Part shown: positions 40,729 to 50,053 of the stretch, one piece after another
How the letters are laid out: every line of letters starts with the position of its first letter
Position numbering within the stretch: position 1 is the stretch's first letter
Assembly (NCBI RefSeq): GCF_002086455.1
Contig: NZ_MVHC01000017.1
Location: 21,517 to 85,516, forward strand
Source: Mycolicibacter algericus DSM 45454
GTDB lineage: Bacteria > Actinomycetota > Actinomycetes > Mycobacteriales > Mycobacteriaceae
Reading direction: 5' to 3'
Length of the DNA stretch: 64,000 nt
Position numbers and translations under genes: made by a program
The notes under the pieces: generated by a model
Database searches by the model: none
What the model was told of the DNA's origin: nothing
Seen by the model: the letters and a program-made list of their open reading frames with translations, nothing else

Positions 40729-41574
40729 CGGCGCGCCGGGAACTTCGCCATCGCTCGTTCCACCACCACGTCGACCGCCCGCAACACGGGACCCAACGTC
40801 GCCGAGACGGGCGGTGGCAGTCGCCGCAGGTGCGCGTCCACCAGTTCTGCGGCGCTCGACGCGGGGAACGGCGGTGCCCCGGTGAGCAACTCGACTGCGG
40901 TGCACGCCAGCGCGTATTCGTCGGTGGCGGCTGACGGGGCTTTGCCACAGAGAATCTCGGGCGCGGTGTACGGCAGCGAGACCTCGGCGTTGCCGGCTTT
41001 CCGGGGCCGGTTCCACACGTCCTCGACGACGGCGTGGGCCGAGCCGAAGTCGGTCAGCACCGCCCCGGCGTGGGGGAAGTCGGCAGGGATCAGGATGTTG
41101 GCCGGTTTGACGTCGCTGTGCACGATGCCGCTGTGATGGGCGTGGTCGAGCGCGTCGGCGATCTGGGCCAGCGCGCTCAGTTGATCCGGCAATGCTTGCA
41201 GCCGCGTCGAATTGCCGCCGTCGACGAACTGCATCGCCAGCCAGCACGGCCCGTGCCGATAGACGGTGACGATATGGGGGTGGTCGAGGACGCGCGCGAA
41301 CTCGAACTCGCGGTTCAACCGCGCCTGCTCGGCGGGCGTGCGATGCGTTTCGTCGAGAACTTTCAGCGCCACCGGCGGGGCCTGGTCGGCCCGGAGGCGA
41401 GAGTCGTGGGCTCGGTAGACGGTGGCGTGCCCCCCGCGCCCGACTTCGTGGTCGATCACGTAGCCGCCGAAGTCGATGCCGGCTTCGCCCATGGGCCCAG
41501 GTTATGGGGCCGGGGCCCGCTTCGGACGCTGAAGCCGGGCACCTCCCGAAAAGCTAAGAAAACCATGATCGCAT

Positions 41575-41599
41575 AGCAAAAAATCAATGACATTTTGCT
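41575..41599. promoter_or_regulatory. AT-rich dyad upstream of the PE-PPE gene
   Basis: AGCAAAA (41575-41581) and TTTTGCT (41593-41599) form 7-bp arms with an 11-base spacer. They lie in the most AT-rich stretch of the window, between the kinase and the PE-PPE hydrolase. It could be an operator or an AT-rich UP-like or H-NS-type (Lsr2) target. Role unknown. Confidence 0.35.
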
Positions 41600-41642
41600 G
41601 GCGCAGGGTGATAATCATCCCAACTTCGTCCGGGAGGTCGTC

Positions 41643-43124
41643 ATGGCAACTATGGACAGTCGCAGGCTGCGTTCGTTGGGTGCGGTTCCGCTGGCCGTCG
41701 CCACCATCGCCGCATTGGGTGTCTCGCCGGCGGTGGCGCCCGGGCTGGCCTCGACAGCCAAAACCGTGGTGGCCCAGGCGACCTTGCTCGACACCCAGTC
41801 CTGGATCATGGGCGGCAGCGGGCTGCCGGTCCCGCCGCCGCAGTACCTGGCCGCGCTCACCGACCGGTTCCTGGACCCGGCGACGCCCAAATTCGACGGT
41901 CAGCCGCTGTTCCCGGTGGACGTCACCAACGCGCTGTTCACCCCGGAGGGCCTGTATCCGCTGACCGGCGTGAAGTCGCTGCCGCTGGACACCTCGCTGG
42001 CCCAGGGTGTCTCGATCCTGGACCAGAAGATCATGGAGGAGACTGCCGCCGGCAATAACCTTGTCGTACTGGGCTACTCGCAGAGCGGTGTCATCAACGC
42101 GCTGGAGATCAAGAACCTGCTGGCCCTGCCCGAGGACCAGCGGCCCGACGCCGACCAGCTGTCCTTCGTGATGCTGGGCAGCCCCAGCACCCCCGACGGC
42201 GGCCTGCTGTCCCGCTTCGACCTGACGAGCATCAATCCGAATCTGCCGGAGCTGACGCTGCCCAGCCTGGGCGTCACGTTCAGCGGCGGCACCCCGGCCG
42301 ACACGCCGTGGGAAACCGCGTTCTACACCCAGGAGTACGACGGCTTCGCCGACTTCCCCAAGTACCCCTTGAACCTGTTGGCGGACATCAATGCGTTCAT
42401 GGGCATCATGTTCGTGCACGGCACCTACCCGACGCTGACCGACGAGCAGTTGGCGTCGGCGATCGAGCTGCCGGTCAGCGACGGCTACACCGGCAACACC
42501 CAATACTTCATGATTCCCACCGAGAACCTGCCGCTGCTGGAGCCGTTGCGGGGCAGCGGATTCGGCAATGCGATCGCCGACCTGCTGCAGCCGAGCCTGC
42601 GGGTGCTGGTCAACCTCGGCTACGGCGACATCGAACACGGCTGGTCGCAGGGGCCGGCGGACGTGTCCACCCCGTTCGGCCTGTTCCCCGACGTCAACAT
42701 GCAGGACGTGTTCACCGCCCTGGTGAACGGCGCTCAGCAGGGGTGGACCGACTTCGTCGACGCCCTGCAGAACATGTCGTCCAGTAGCGCGGCGGACCTG
42801 TTCGGCGGCGACGTACTCGGCAGCGCCGACTTCGTCATGCCGAGCCTGACCGACATCGTCAACACGCTGACCAGCGCTTCGGCGACGCTGTACGCCACGT
42901 TGCTGCCCACCGCGGACATCCTCAACGCCCTGGTGACCACCTTGCCGGCCTACACCGCGACGATCTTCGCCCAGGAACTGGCATCCGGTGACCTGCTGAA
43001 CGCGATCGGCTTGCCGCTGGCGGCCACCACCGGTCTGGTCACCATGGCGGCCGGGTTCGAGTTGGAGGTCATGCTGGGGGCCTTCAGCTCCATTCAGGCC
43101 GACTTCGCCGACCTGTTCAGCTAG
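41643..43124 (+). CDS. Secreted PE-PPE domain serine hydrolase
   Basis: This 493-residue protein has a signal-like N-terminus followed by a PE-PPE domain (residues about 60-300), an alpha/beta serine hydrolase fold. The nucleophile is Ser146 in GYSQSG, and the typical [13 protein letters not shown] and GDIEHGWSQ segments are present. No PE or PPE leader precedes it. Members in M. tuberculosis hydrolyse short-chain esters or act on trehalose lipids; the substrate here is unknown. GGGAGG precedes the ATG at 41643. It lies between ksgA and ispE. Confidence 0.85.
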   Translation: MATMDSRRLRSLGAVPLAVATIAALGVSPAVAPGLASTAKTVVAQATLLDTQSWIMGGSGLPVPPPQYLAALTDRFLDPATPKFDGQPLFPVDVTNALFTPEGLYPLTGVKSLPLDTSLAQGVSILDQKIMEETAAGNNLVVLGYSQSGVINALEIKNLLALPEDQRPDADQLSFVMLGSPSTPDGGLLSRFDLTSINPNLPELTLPSLGVTFSGGTPADTPWETAFYTQEYDGFADFPKYPLNLLADINAFMGIMFVHGTYPTLTDEQLASAIELPVSDGYTGNTQYFMIPTENLPLLEPLRGSGFGNAIADLLQPSLRVLVNLGYGDIEHGWSQGPADVSTPFGLFPDVNMQDVFTALVNGAQQGWTDFVDALQNMSSSSAADLFGGDVLGSADFVMPSLTDIVNTLTSASATLYATLLPTADILNALVTTLPAYTATIFAQELASGDLLNAIGLPLAATTGLVTMAAGFELEVMLGAFSSIQADFADLFS

Positions 43125-43159
43125 ACCGCGCACCGGATGGACCCGCTAGTCTCATCGGC

Positions 43160-44122
43160 GTGACCGCATCCGACGGTAGTGCCGCCACCGAGTGGTCCCC
43201 GACCGGTTCGGTCACGGTGCGCGCGCCGGGCAAGCTCAACCTCCACCTGGCGGTCGGTGACCGCCGCGACGATGGTTACCACGAGCTCACGACGGTTTTT
43301 CACGCGGTTTCGCTGGTCGACGAGGTGACCGTGCGCGACGCCGATCTGCTGTCGTTGCGGATCGCCGGCGAGGGCGCCGACGTGTTGCCCACCGACGAAC
43401 GCAATCTCGCGTGGCAAGCCGCTGAACTGATGGCCGAGCACGTCGGCCGGGCCCCTGACGTGGCGATCACCATCGACAAGTCCATTCCGGTGGCCGGCGG
43501 GATGGCGGGCGGCAGCGCCGACGCGGCGGCCGTGCTGGTCGGGATGAATGTGCTCTGGGAGTTGGGCGTGCCGCGACGCGACCTGCACGCCATGGCCGCC
43601 CGACTCGGCAGTGACGTGCCGTTCGCGCTGCACGGCGGTACCGCGTTGGGCACCGGACGCGGGGAAGAACTGGCGACGGTGCTCACCCGTGAGACGTTCC
43701 ACTGGGTGCTGGTCTTCGCCGACCGCGGGTTGTCGACACCGGCGGTCTTCGCCGAACTGGACCGGCTGCGCGACAGTGGGCGCGCCCTTCCGGAGGTGGG
43801 CGAGTCCGAGCCGGTGCTGGCCGCGCTGGCCGCCGGCGATCCGCAGCGGTTGGCAGGGCTGCTCGGCAATGACCTGCAGACGGCCGCGGTCAACCTCAAT
43901 CCCGCGTTGCGAAGAACATTGCGGGCCGGCGTGGAAGCGGGGGCGCTGTCGGGCATCGTGACCGGGTCCGGACCGACGTGCGCGTTCCTGTGCGCCTCGG
44001 CGCCTTCGGCGGCCGATGTCGCCGTCGAGTTGGCGGCGGTCGGCGCCGGCCGCGCGGTGCGGGTGGCCAGTGGGCCGGTCTACGGTGCCCGGGTGGTGCC
44101 CTCATCGGTCACCGGAGTGTGA
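43160..44122 (+). CDS. ispE: 4-diphosphocytidyl-2-C-methyl-D-erythritol kinase
   Basis: This 320-residue GHMP kinase catalyses the ATP-dependent step of the MEP isoprenoid pathway. [21 protein letters not shown] near residue 23 and the ATP-binding [18 protein letters not shown] near residue 113 are typical, with a [10 protein letters not shown] motif near the end. TAGTCT (43147-43152) ends 7 nt before the GTG, so it has its own promoter. In M. tuberculosis it is in the rpfB-ksgA-ispE operon; here it is transcribed apart. Confidence 0.94.
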   Translation: MTASDGSAATEWSPTGSVTVRAPGKLNLHLAVGDRRDDGYHELTTVFHAVSLVDEVTVRDADLLSLRIAGEGADVLPTDERNLAWQAAELMAEHVGRAPDVAITIDKSIPVAGGMAGGSADAAAVLVGMNVLWELGVPRRDLHAMAARLGSDVPFALHGGTALGTGRGEELATVLTRETFHWVLVFADRGLSTPAVFAELDRLRDSGRALPEVGESEPVLAALAAGDPQRLAGLLGNDLQTAAVNLNPALRRTLRAGVEAGALSGIVTGSGPTCAFLCASAPSAADVAVELAAVGAGRAVRVASGPVYGARVVPSSVTGV

Positions 44123-44185
44123 CGACGGCCCCAATCCCGCGCCAAGATTTGCCCCTCGATTAAGAGGAGTTTAAGATACAGCGCG

Positions 44186-44377
44186 GTGACTAGTTGTGGC
44201 CAGGACATCCCCGTCGACCAGACGCACGTCGATCTGGTGGGCCGCGCATTACGGTATCGAGACGCAAACGCCACCTATTTGTGCGCGCGCGCCTCTTACG
44301 AAGTGGTCTCCAGCAGGTGGAACATGAAATCTCAGCCCGTGGGGAAAGCACCGGTGCCGGCTAGGAGGCCGTCGTGA
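44186..44377 (+). CDS. Possible 63-aa leader peptide upstream of the acyl-AMP ligase
   Basis: A GTG-started frame of 63 codons begins 8 nt after a TAAGAT box (44172-44177) and ends with a TGA that overlaps the ligase GTG as GTGA. The product, beginning [18 protein letters not shown], has two cysteines and no known domain. Third-codon GC is lower than in neighbouring genes, so it may be only the 5' untranslated region. The spacing suggests translational coupling. M. tuberculosis has a small gene (Rv1012) at the same place, not compared. Confidence 0.35.
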   Translation: MTSCGQDIPVDQTHVDLVGRALRYRDANATYLCARASYEVVSSRWNMKSQPVGKAPVPARRPS

Positions 44378-46008
44378 GCAGGTTTACCGACAACATGTTC
44401 CGCAGTGCACGCGAGTCCACTAAGGGCATGGTCACCGGGGAACCGCACGAACCGGTCCGGCACACCTGGGGTGAGGTGCACGAACGCGCCCGCCGCATCG
44501 CCGGCGGGCTGGCCGCCGCCGGTGTCGGCCCCGGAGACGCGGTCGGTGTGTTGGCCGGCGCCCCAGTCGAGATCGCCCCCACCGCGCAGGGCGTCTGGAT
44601 ACGCGCCGCAAGCCTGACTATGCTGCATCAGCCCACGCCGCGCACCGACCTGGCGGTGTGGGCCGAAGACACCATGACCGTCGTCGACATGATCGACGCC
44701 AAGGCCGTCATCATCTCCGACCCGTTCCTGGCCGCGATGCCGGTGCTGCAGGAGAAGGGCCTGAAGGTCCTGACCGTCGAGGATCTGCTGGCCGCCGACC
44801 CGATCGACCCGGTGGAAGCCGGTGAGGACGATCTGGCGCTGATGCAACTGACGTCGGGATCGACTGGGTCTCCGAAGGCAGTGCAGATCACCCACCGCAA
44901 CATCTACTCCAACGCCGAGGCGATGTTCATCAGCGCCGAGTACGACGTCGACAAGGACGTCATGGTCAGCTGGCTGCCGTGCTTCCACGACATGGGCATG
45001 ATCGGCTTCCTGACGGTGCCGATGTACTTCGGCGCCGAGCTGGTCAAGATCACCCCGATGGACTTCCTGCGGGACACGCTGCTGTGGGCCAAGCTGATCG
45101 ACAAGTACAAGGGCACGATGACCGCGGCCCCGAACTTCGCCTACGCGCTGTTCGCCAAGCGGCTGCGCAAGCAGGCCACGCCGGGACAGTTTGATCTGTC
45201 CACGCTGCGGTTCGCGCTGTCGGGCGCCGAGCCGGTCGAGCCGGCCGACGTCGAGGATCTGATCGACGCCGGCAGGCCGTTCGGCCTGAAGCCGGAGGCG
45301 ATTCTGCCGGCCTACGGCATGGCGGAGACGGTGCTGGCGGTGTCGTTCTCCAAGTGCGGCGCGGGCCTGGTGGTCGACGAGATCGACGCCGATCTGCTGG
45401 CCGCGCTGCGCCGCGCGGTGCCGGCGACCCGGGGCAACACCCGGCGGCTGGCCTCGCTGGGGCCGCTGCTGGAGGGGATCGAGATCCGGATCGTCGACGA
45501 GCACGGCAATTCGTTGCCGCCGCGCGGGGTCGGGGTGATCCAGCTGCGCGGTGAGCCGGTCACGCCGGGATATCTGACGATGGCGGGCTTCCTGCCGGCG
45601 CAGGACGAGCACGGTTGGTATGACACCGGCGACCTGGGCTACCAGATGGAGGACGGCCACGTCGTGGTGTGCGGCCGGGTCAAGGACGTCATCATCATGG
45701 CCGGTCGCAATATCTACCCGACCGACATCGAGCGGGCCGCGGGCCGCGTCGAAGGTGTGCGGCCGGGCTGCGCGGTGGCGGTACGCCTGGATGCCGGGCA
45801 TTCTCGCGAGACTTTCGCCGTCGCGGTGGAGTCCAACGCCTGGCAGGATCCCGCCGAGGTGCGCCGGATCGAGCACCAGGTGGCCCATGAAGTCGTCACC
45901 GAGGTCGACATGCGGCCCCGCAACGTGGTGGTGCTGGGGCCGGGCAGTATCCCCAAGACACCGTCGGGCAAGCTGCGCCGGGCCAACTCCGTCGCCCTGG
46001 TCACCTAA
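44374..46008 (+). CDS. Fatty-acyl-AMP/CoA ligase (Rv1013, pks16-like)
   Basis: This 544-residue adenylating enzyme belongs to the FadD/FAAL group. The AMP-binding motif reads [18 protein letters not shown] near residue 159, and [12 protein letters not shown] is near residue 311. [22 protein letters not shown] spans the hinge, and [10 protein letters not shown] at the C-terminus bears the catalytic lysine. Whether it makes acyl-CoA or acyl-AMP cannot be told from motifs alone. GTG at 44374 is the start; GGCTAGGAGG lies just upstream. Despite the pks16 name in M. tuberculosis it has no ketosynthase domain. Confidence 0.87.
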   Translation: MSRFTDNMFRSARESTKGMVTGEPHEPVRHTWGEVHERARRIAGGLAAAGVGPGDAVGVLAGAPVEIAPTAQGVWIRAASLTMLHQPTPRTDLAVWAEDTMTVVDMIDAKAVIISDPFLAAMPVLQEKGLKVLTVEDLLAADPIDPVEAGEDDLALMQLTSGSTGSPKAVQITHRNIYSNAEAMFISAEYDVDKDVMVSWLPCFHDMGMIGFLTVPMYFGAELVKITPMDFLRDTLLWAKLIDKYKGTMTAAPNFAYALFAKRLRKQATPGQFDLSTLRFALSGAEPVEPADVEDLIDAGRPFGLKPEAILPAYGMAETVLAVSFSKCGAGLVVDEIDADLLAALRRAVPATRGNTRRLASLGPLLEGIEIRIVDEHGNSLPPRGVGVIQLRGEPVTPGYLTMAGFLPAQDEHGWYDTGDLGYQMEDGHVVVCGRVKDVIIMAGRNIYPTDIERAAGRVEGVRPGCAVAVRLDAGHSRETFAVAVESNAWQDPAEVRRIEHQVAHEVVTEVDMRPRNVVVLGPGSIPKTPSGKLRRANSVALVT

Positions 46009-46024
46009 ACTTCGCCACCTTCGC

Positions 46025-46082
46025 CGAGCAGTCGCGAAAGCCCCCAAATCCGTCCCGGATTGGGGGCTTTCGCGACTGCTCG
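46025..46082. terminator. Long bidirectional hairpin terminator between the ligase and pth
   Basis: The left arm (46025-46052, CGAGCAGTCGCG then AAAGCCCCCAAATCCG) and right arm (46056-46082) pair over 27 bp with one bulged A and a 3-nt loop. The core GCCCCCA/TGGGGGC is flanked by AAA and TTT in both directions. It serves both converging genes. An arm of that length is longer than needed. Confidence 0.8.
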
Positions 46083-46087
46083 TGCCA

Positions 46088-46672
46088 CTAACCCCAAGCG
46101 TGCACGATGTTCTGCGCGGGTTCCAAGCCCAGTTCGATCAGCAACTCGGCGGCGTCGGCGGCCTGCTCGCAGATCGTCGGCAACTCGTCGCGTTCCCGCG
46201 CACCAAACGGCTGCAGCACGAACGCCGCCGCATCCTGCCGCCCTGGCGGCCGGCCGATCCCCAGACGAACCCGCTGAAAGTCCTTGCTGCCCAACACGAT
46301 TGCGATTGATCGCAGCCCGTTGTGGCCACCCTCGCCGCCGCCCTGTTTGAGCCGGATCCGGCCGTAATCCAAGTCCAGATCGTCGTGGATCACCACCACG
46401 CCGGCCGGCGGCACGGAGTAGAACTTGGCCAGCGGCCCCACCTGGCGACCTGACTCGTTCATGAAACAACGCGGACGGGCCAGCACCACCGGGCGCCCGC
46501 TGAGTCGCCCGGTGACCACGTCGGCGCCGGACTTCTTGTGCAGCTTGAACGCCGACCCGATGCGCTGGGCGAGCAGGTCGACGACCATGAAGCCCACGTT
46601 GTGCCGGGTCCGGGCGTAGGTCGGCCCCGGGTTGCCCAGGCCGACCACCAGCACCGGTGGTGACTCGGCCAC
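46088..46672 (-). CDS. pth: Peptidyl-tRNA hydrolase
   Basis: This 194-residue enzyme releases peptides from peptidyl-tRNA. The N-terminus [20 protein letters not shown] contains the catalytic His24. The conserved [16 protein letters not shown] and [29 protein letters not shown] blocks follow. The start is the GTG at 46672. rplY ends 12 bases upstream on the same strand, so the pair is one operon, as is usual. A long hairpin follows its 3' end. Confidence 0.95.
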   Translation of the reverse strand: MAESPPVLVVGLGNPGPTYARTRHNVGFMVVDLLAQRIGSAFKLHKKSGADVVTGRLSGRPVVLARPRCFMNESGRQVGPLAKFYSVPPAGVVVIHDDLDLDYGRIRLKQGGGEGGHNGLRSIAIVLGSKDFQRVRLGIGRPPGRQDAAAFVLQPFGARERDELPTICEQAADAAELLIELGLEPAQNIVHAWG

Positions 46673-46684
46673 GTCGTGCTCGAC

Positions 46685-47320
46685 CTACTCGGCCTCGGGG
46701 GCTGCGGGCTCGGCGGCGGCTTCGCCGGGTGCCTCGCCCGCCGCCTCGGCCTCGGGCTCCTCCTCGACCCGCGGCTCGAGCACGTTGACCAGCAGCAGTT
46801 CCGGGTCGGACACCAACGTCACACCCTCAGGCAGCTCCAGGTCGCCGGCGGTGACCTGGGTGCCGGCTTCGGCGCCCTCGATGGAGATTGTCAGCTGCTC
46901 GGGAATCGAAAGCGCCTCGGCCTCGATCTCCACCCAGGTGGCGTCCTGGGTGACCAGCGTGCCCGGGAACGACTCGCCTTCGAGGACGATGTTCACCTCG
47001 ACGATGACCTTCTCGCCGCGCTTGACCACGATCAGGTCGGCGTGCTGGATGGTGCGACGGATCGGGTGGATGTCCAGGGCCTTGGTCAGCGCAAGCTGCT
47101 CGGTGCCCTCGATGTCGAGGGTGAGCACCGCGTTCGCGCCGCTGTTCCGCAGCACGGCCGCGTAATCGCGCGCATGCAACTCCAGGTGCTGCGGGTCGGT
47201 GCCGTGGCCGTAGAGCACGGCGGGCACCTTGCCGTCGCGGCGGGCCCGGCGCGAGGCGCCCTTGCCGGTCTCGGAACGCACCGCGGCGGTGAGCTTGTTC
47301 GGGGTGGGGGTCTTGGCCAT
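46685..47320 (-). CDS. rplY: 50S ribosomal protein L25/general stress protein Ctc
   Basis: This 211-residue protein has an N-terminal L25 domain (residues 1-95, beginning [19 protein letters not shown]) that binds 5S rRNA, a TL5-type C-terminal domain, and an acidic Glu/Ala/Pro tail after residue 185. An AGGAG site supports the ATG at 47320, though the frame is open further. It matches Rv1015c and lies upstream of pth. Confidence 0.93.
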   Translation of the reverse strand: MAKTPTPNKLTAAVRSETGKGASRRARRDGKVPAVLYGHGTDPQHLELHARDYAAVLRNSGANAVLTLDIEGTEQLALTKALDIHPIRRTIQHADLIVVKRGEKVIVEVNIVLEGESFPGTLVTQDATWVEIEAEALSIPEQLTISIEGAEAGTQVTAGDLELPEGVTLVSDPELLLVNVLEPRVEEEPEAEAAGEAPGEAAAEPAAPEAE

Positions 47321-47453
47321 CGGTACTCCTGTGGTTGCTGCGGGGTGCATGGGGCACGGCCAGATCGAGGCAACCATCAGGTCTTCGTCGATAACGGCGG
47401 CCGAAGCTGGCCGCCCTCGCCGTGACGCTCGATCAGGCTAGCGCATCAGCGCG

Positions 47454-48326
47454 TCAGAGCGGAAATTGCACCCCGGTGAGCTGCTCGGACAGGTCCCACA
47501 GCCCGGCGGCGGTGGAGCCGCGCTTGGCCAGCAGGCTGCGGCCCACCGACCCGGTGCGGCCGAGGAAGGCGAACCGCGGTCCGACGAAGGTGTTGCCCGA
47601 CAGATCCTGGGCAGCCGCGTACAGGGTCTGGCGCGCCCCGAAGTCGGGGCTGGTGGCCAACAGGCCGTTGCCGATCGTGCGCATCAGCGCGTCGCCGACC
47701 CGATTGCCGGTGTGGCCCTGCAGGTTGGTGCTCGAGTAGCCGGGGTGGGCGGCCAACGCGAGCAGCGGCGAGCCGGCCGCCACCAGCCGGCGCTGCAACT
47801 CGCTGGTGAACAGCAGGTTGGCCAGCTTGGACTGGCCGTAAGCCAGCCACGCGCGATACCGCCGCGACTCCCAGTTCAGATCTTTCAGGCTCACATAACC
47901 CATCCGGTGCATGAACGACGACACCGTGACCACCCGGTCGGTGAGCTTGGGCAGCAGCAGATTGGTCAGCGCGAAATGGCCCAGATGGTTGGTGCCGATC
48001 TGGCTCTCGAAGCCGTCAACGGTCGTCGAGTACGGCACCGCCATGATCCCGGCGTTGTTGATCAGCACGTCGACGGCCGCGGTCTCCTCGGCGAAGCGCC
48101 GCACCGAGGACAGGTCAGCCAGATCCAGGGCGCGGACCTTGAGATCGCCGGGCATGCTGGCCGCGGCGGCCTGGCCCTTGCCGGTGTCGCGCACGGCCAG
48201 TGTGACGCTGGCCCCCACCCGGGCCAGCTCACGTGCGGTCACGGCTCCCAACCCACTGTTGGCGCCGGTGATGATCACGGTGCGTCCGGAAAACGAGGGC
48301 AGATCGGCAGCGGTCCAAGAGGCCAT
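47454..48326 (-). CDS. Short-chain dehydrogenase/reductase
   Basis: This 290-residue SDR has the nucleotide-binding TGANSGLGAVTARELA near residue 20, LINNAGIMAV near residue 88, and the active-site YGQSKLANLLF near residue 163 with its Tyr and Lys. The retinol-dehydrogenase-like subgroup is likely. The substrate is unknown. The frame is open upstream of the ATG at 48326, but the sequence there is out of family. No gene overlaps it, and it lies in an area where M. tuberculosis has different genes. Confidence 0.88.
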   Translation of the reverse strand: MASWTAADLPSFSGRTVIITGANSGLGAVTARELARVGASVTLAVRDTGKGQAAAASMPGDLKVRALDLADLSSVRRFAEETAAVDVLINNAGIMAVPYSTTVDGFESQIGTNHLGHFALTNLLLPKLTDRVVTVSSFMHRMGYVSLKDLNWESRRYRAWLAYGQSKLANLLFTSELQRRLVAAGSPLLALAAHPGYSSTNLQGHTGNRVGDALMRTIGNGLLATSPDFGARQTLYAAAQDLSGNTFVGPRFAFLGRTGSVGRSLLAKRGSTAAGLWDLSEQLTGVQFPL

Positions 48327-48346
48327 GGCTCCCACTTTAAGGGTGC

Positions 48347-48619
48347 TCAGTGGCAGTTGTTGGTGTCGATCCAGCGGCCGTTGTAGCCGACGCAGGTCTG
48401 CACCGGCGGCGGGGGAGGCGGTGGCGGGGGCACGTCCTCGGGCAGCGGGGCGTAATAAGCCGGCGGCGGCGTGAGGTCGGTGCACGTGCTGACATGGAAT
48501 CGGCGGCCCACGCCGACACACACGTCGGCGACCGCGGTGCCGGCCGGTGTGACGACGACCATGCCCGGCAGCACGATCAGTGCCAGTGCCGCCGCGGCGC
48601 GGATCCGGCGTGTCATCAC
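48347..48619 (-). CDS. Small secreted proline-rich cysteine protein
   Basis: This 90-residue protein has a signal peptide (residues 1-32) ending AVADVCVG, then a proline tract of eight or more residues and four cysteines in two pairs (VCVG...STC and QTC...NNC). The end is CVGYNGRWIDTNNCH. No domain is recognised. It starts at the GTG at 48619 (or ATG at 48616), overlapping the upstream heme-binding-like gene stop, so both are in one operon of exported proteins. Confidence 0.7.
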   Translation of the reverse strand: MMTRRIRAAAALALIVLPGMVVVTPAGTAVADVCVGVGRRFHVSTCTDLTPPPAYYAPLPEDVPPPPPPPPPVQTCVGYNGRWIDTNNCH

Positions 48620-48981
48620 TGGCCTAACAAGCCGTGGTCGGCTTCGGGCAGTTCGCAGCGGCTACGGAAGTCAACCAGCGGCCGGCGGATACCCAACAGG
48701 TCGGTGTGGGCCTGCGGGTTGTCCGCGAAGTAGCCGCGGATGGCCTCAGGCACCTCGTCGTCGGGCCGGTCGCGCAGGCCGGAGTAGAACGCGTTGACGT
48801 CCGGATGCGCGAACAGGTAACCGGAGGTCGATGCGGCGACGCCCGCGGTCACGTTGGCCAGATCTGCGGCGGTGCAACCCGGTGGCGGGTCGGCCATCGC
48901 GGCGGGTGTCAGCAGAACCGTGGTGGCTGCGGTTACGGCGAGACCGGCGAACAGCCCGGGCGACCGGCGGGCAAGGGGCAT
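48616..48981 (-). CDS. Secreted hemophore-like protein (MHB family)
   Basis: This 121-residue exported protein has a signal peptide ending AAMADPP and a helical mature part with the pattern CTAADLANVTAGVAASTSGYL, HPDVNAFY and FRSRCELPE. The two cysteines frame the domain. This is the pattern of the mycobacterial haemophore-related family (Rv0203-like), which binds heme extracellularly. The ATG at 48981 follows AGGGAG. The frame begins further upstream but without a signal peptide. Heme binding is inferred. Confidence 0.72.
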   Translation of the reverse strand: MPLARRSPGLFAGLAVTAATTVLLTPAAMADPPPGCTAADLANVTAGVAASTSGYLFAHPDVNAFYSGLRDRPDDEVPEAIRGYFADNPQAHTDLLGIRRPLVDFRSRCELPEADHGLLGQ

Positions 48982-49045
48982 CGTGGAACTCCCTTCAGCA
49001 GGCGGGGTGCGTCGCACTGTAGCAAGCCGCGGAAGGGATTCGGGG

Positions 49046-49702
49046 TCACTTCGCGGCGACGGTGAATCCGTTCATGATCGCCTCGACGTCGGCGGCCTCC
49101 TTGGGCGCCTGTTCGTTGAAGCTGGTGATCGCCAACTGCACCAGGTAGCGCTGGTCGTCCGGTGCCGACCCGGTGGCGATCACCATCCGGAACCAGCTGT
49201 GCAGGCGCTGGCCGTCCATGTCGTGGGTGCCCTGGACCATCGACGACGGGAAGCCCTGGTAGTCCTCGTTGGAGGCGTCCAACAGCCGGAAGTTCTTCGC
49301 CAGCTGGGCGTCGACCACACCGTGCTTGATGGCTTCGTGCGAATCGAAGTTGCCGGTGAGTTTGACCACGCTCAGGATCGCCCGCGGCAGCTTCTCGCCC
49401 TTGCCGATGACCAGGGTGGTCGCCGGCAACATATCGTTCTCCTTCTTCGCCCAACCCGGCGGCGTCGGGATCGACACGGTCAGGTCGGTCAGCGCGTTGG
49501 GGGCCACCGCCTCGGCGGCCACCCCCTTGTCCTCCAGGAAGCGCCCCACCGTCACCGGCGGCTGCGGCGCCTCCGACGTGGTGCTGGTGGTAGTACCGTT
49601 CGACCAAATCGATTGATAGTCGGGGGTTTTGGCGCCGCATCCGGCCGCGGCGATCGCCAGCGCTGCGGTGCACGCCAGGGCCGCCCAGCGCAGCGAGGTC
49701 AC
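49046..49702 (-). CDS. lpqT: Lipoprotein LpqT (LpqN/LpqT family)
   Basis: This 218-residue lipoprotein has a signal peptide with a lipobox-like AAGC placing the cysteine at residue 22. The mature domain is of the LpqN/LpqT type, with TVGRFLEDKGV and SIPTPPGWAKKENDMLPAT. Function is not established. The GTG at 49702 overlaps the arsC stop as GTGA. It corresponds to Rv1016c. Confidence 0.88.
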   Translation of the reverse strand: MTSLRWAALACTAALAIAAAGCGAKTPDYQSIWSNGTTTSTTSEAPQPPVTVGRFLEDKGVAAEAVAPNALTDLTVSIPTPPGWAKKENDMLPATTLVIGKGEKLPRAILSVVKLTGNFDSHEAIKHGVVDAQLAKNFRLLDASNEDYQGFPSSMVQGTHDMDGQRLHSWFRMVIATGSAPDDQRYLVQLAITSFNEQAPKEAADVEAIMNGFTVAAK

Positions 49703-50052
49703 AGTATCTCGCGGACCGCGTCAATCGGGCGGGCCAGCCGGGTGCCGTTGCCGGTGACGACGAACGGTCGCTGGATCAGGATGGGGTTCGCGGCCATCGC
49801 GTCGAGCAGTTCGTCGTCGGAGGCGTCAGCCAGGCCGAGCTCGGCGTAGACCGACTCGCCGGTGCGCACCGCGTCGCGCACCCCGATTCCGGCGTCGCGG
49901 ATCATGACGGCCAGCTCCGCACGCGACGGCGGGGTCTTCAGATACTCCACGATGGTCGGCTCGATACCGTTGTCGCGCAGCAGTTCCAGCGTCTTGCGTG
50001 AGGTGGAGCAGCGCGGGTTGTGGTAGATGGTCACAGTGTCGTCGCTGGCCAT
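49699..50052 (-). CDS. Arsenate reductase ArsC family
   Basis: This 117-residue thioredoxin-fold protein has the active-site segment IYHNPRCSTSRKTLEL with the catalytic Cys at residue 15. The arginine motifs LIQRPFVV and NGTRLARP that bind arsenate follow. It could reduce arsenate with glutaredoxin or act as an Spx-like protein. The ATG at 50052 is chosen because the prs stop ends just upstream; a start at 50067 would overlap prs. No gene for an arsenite pump is nearby. It is not present at this site in M. tuberculosis. Confidence 0.85.
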   Translation of the reverse strand: MASDDTVTIYHNPRCSTSRKTLELLRDNGIEPTIVEYLKTPPSRAELAVMIRDAGIGVRDAVRTGESVYAELGLADASDDELLDAMAANPILIQRPFVVTGNGTRLARPIDAVREIL

Positions 50053-50053
50053 T

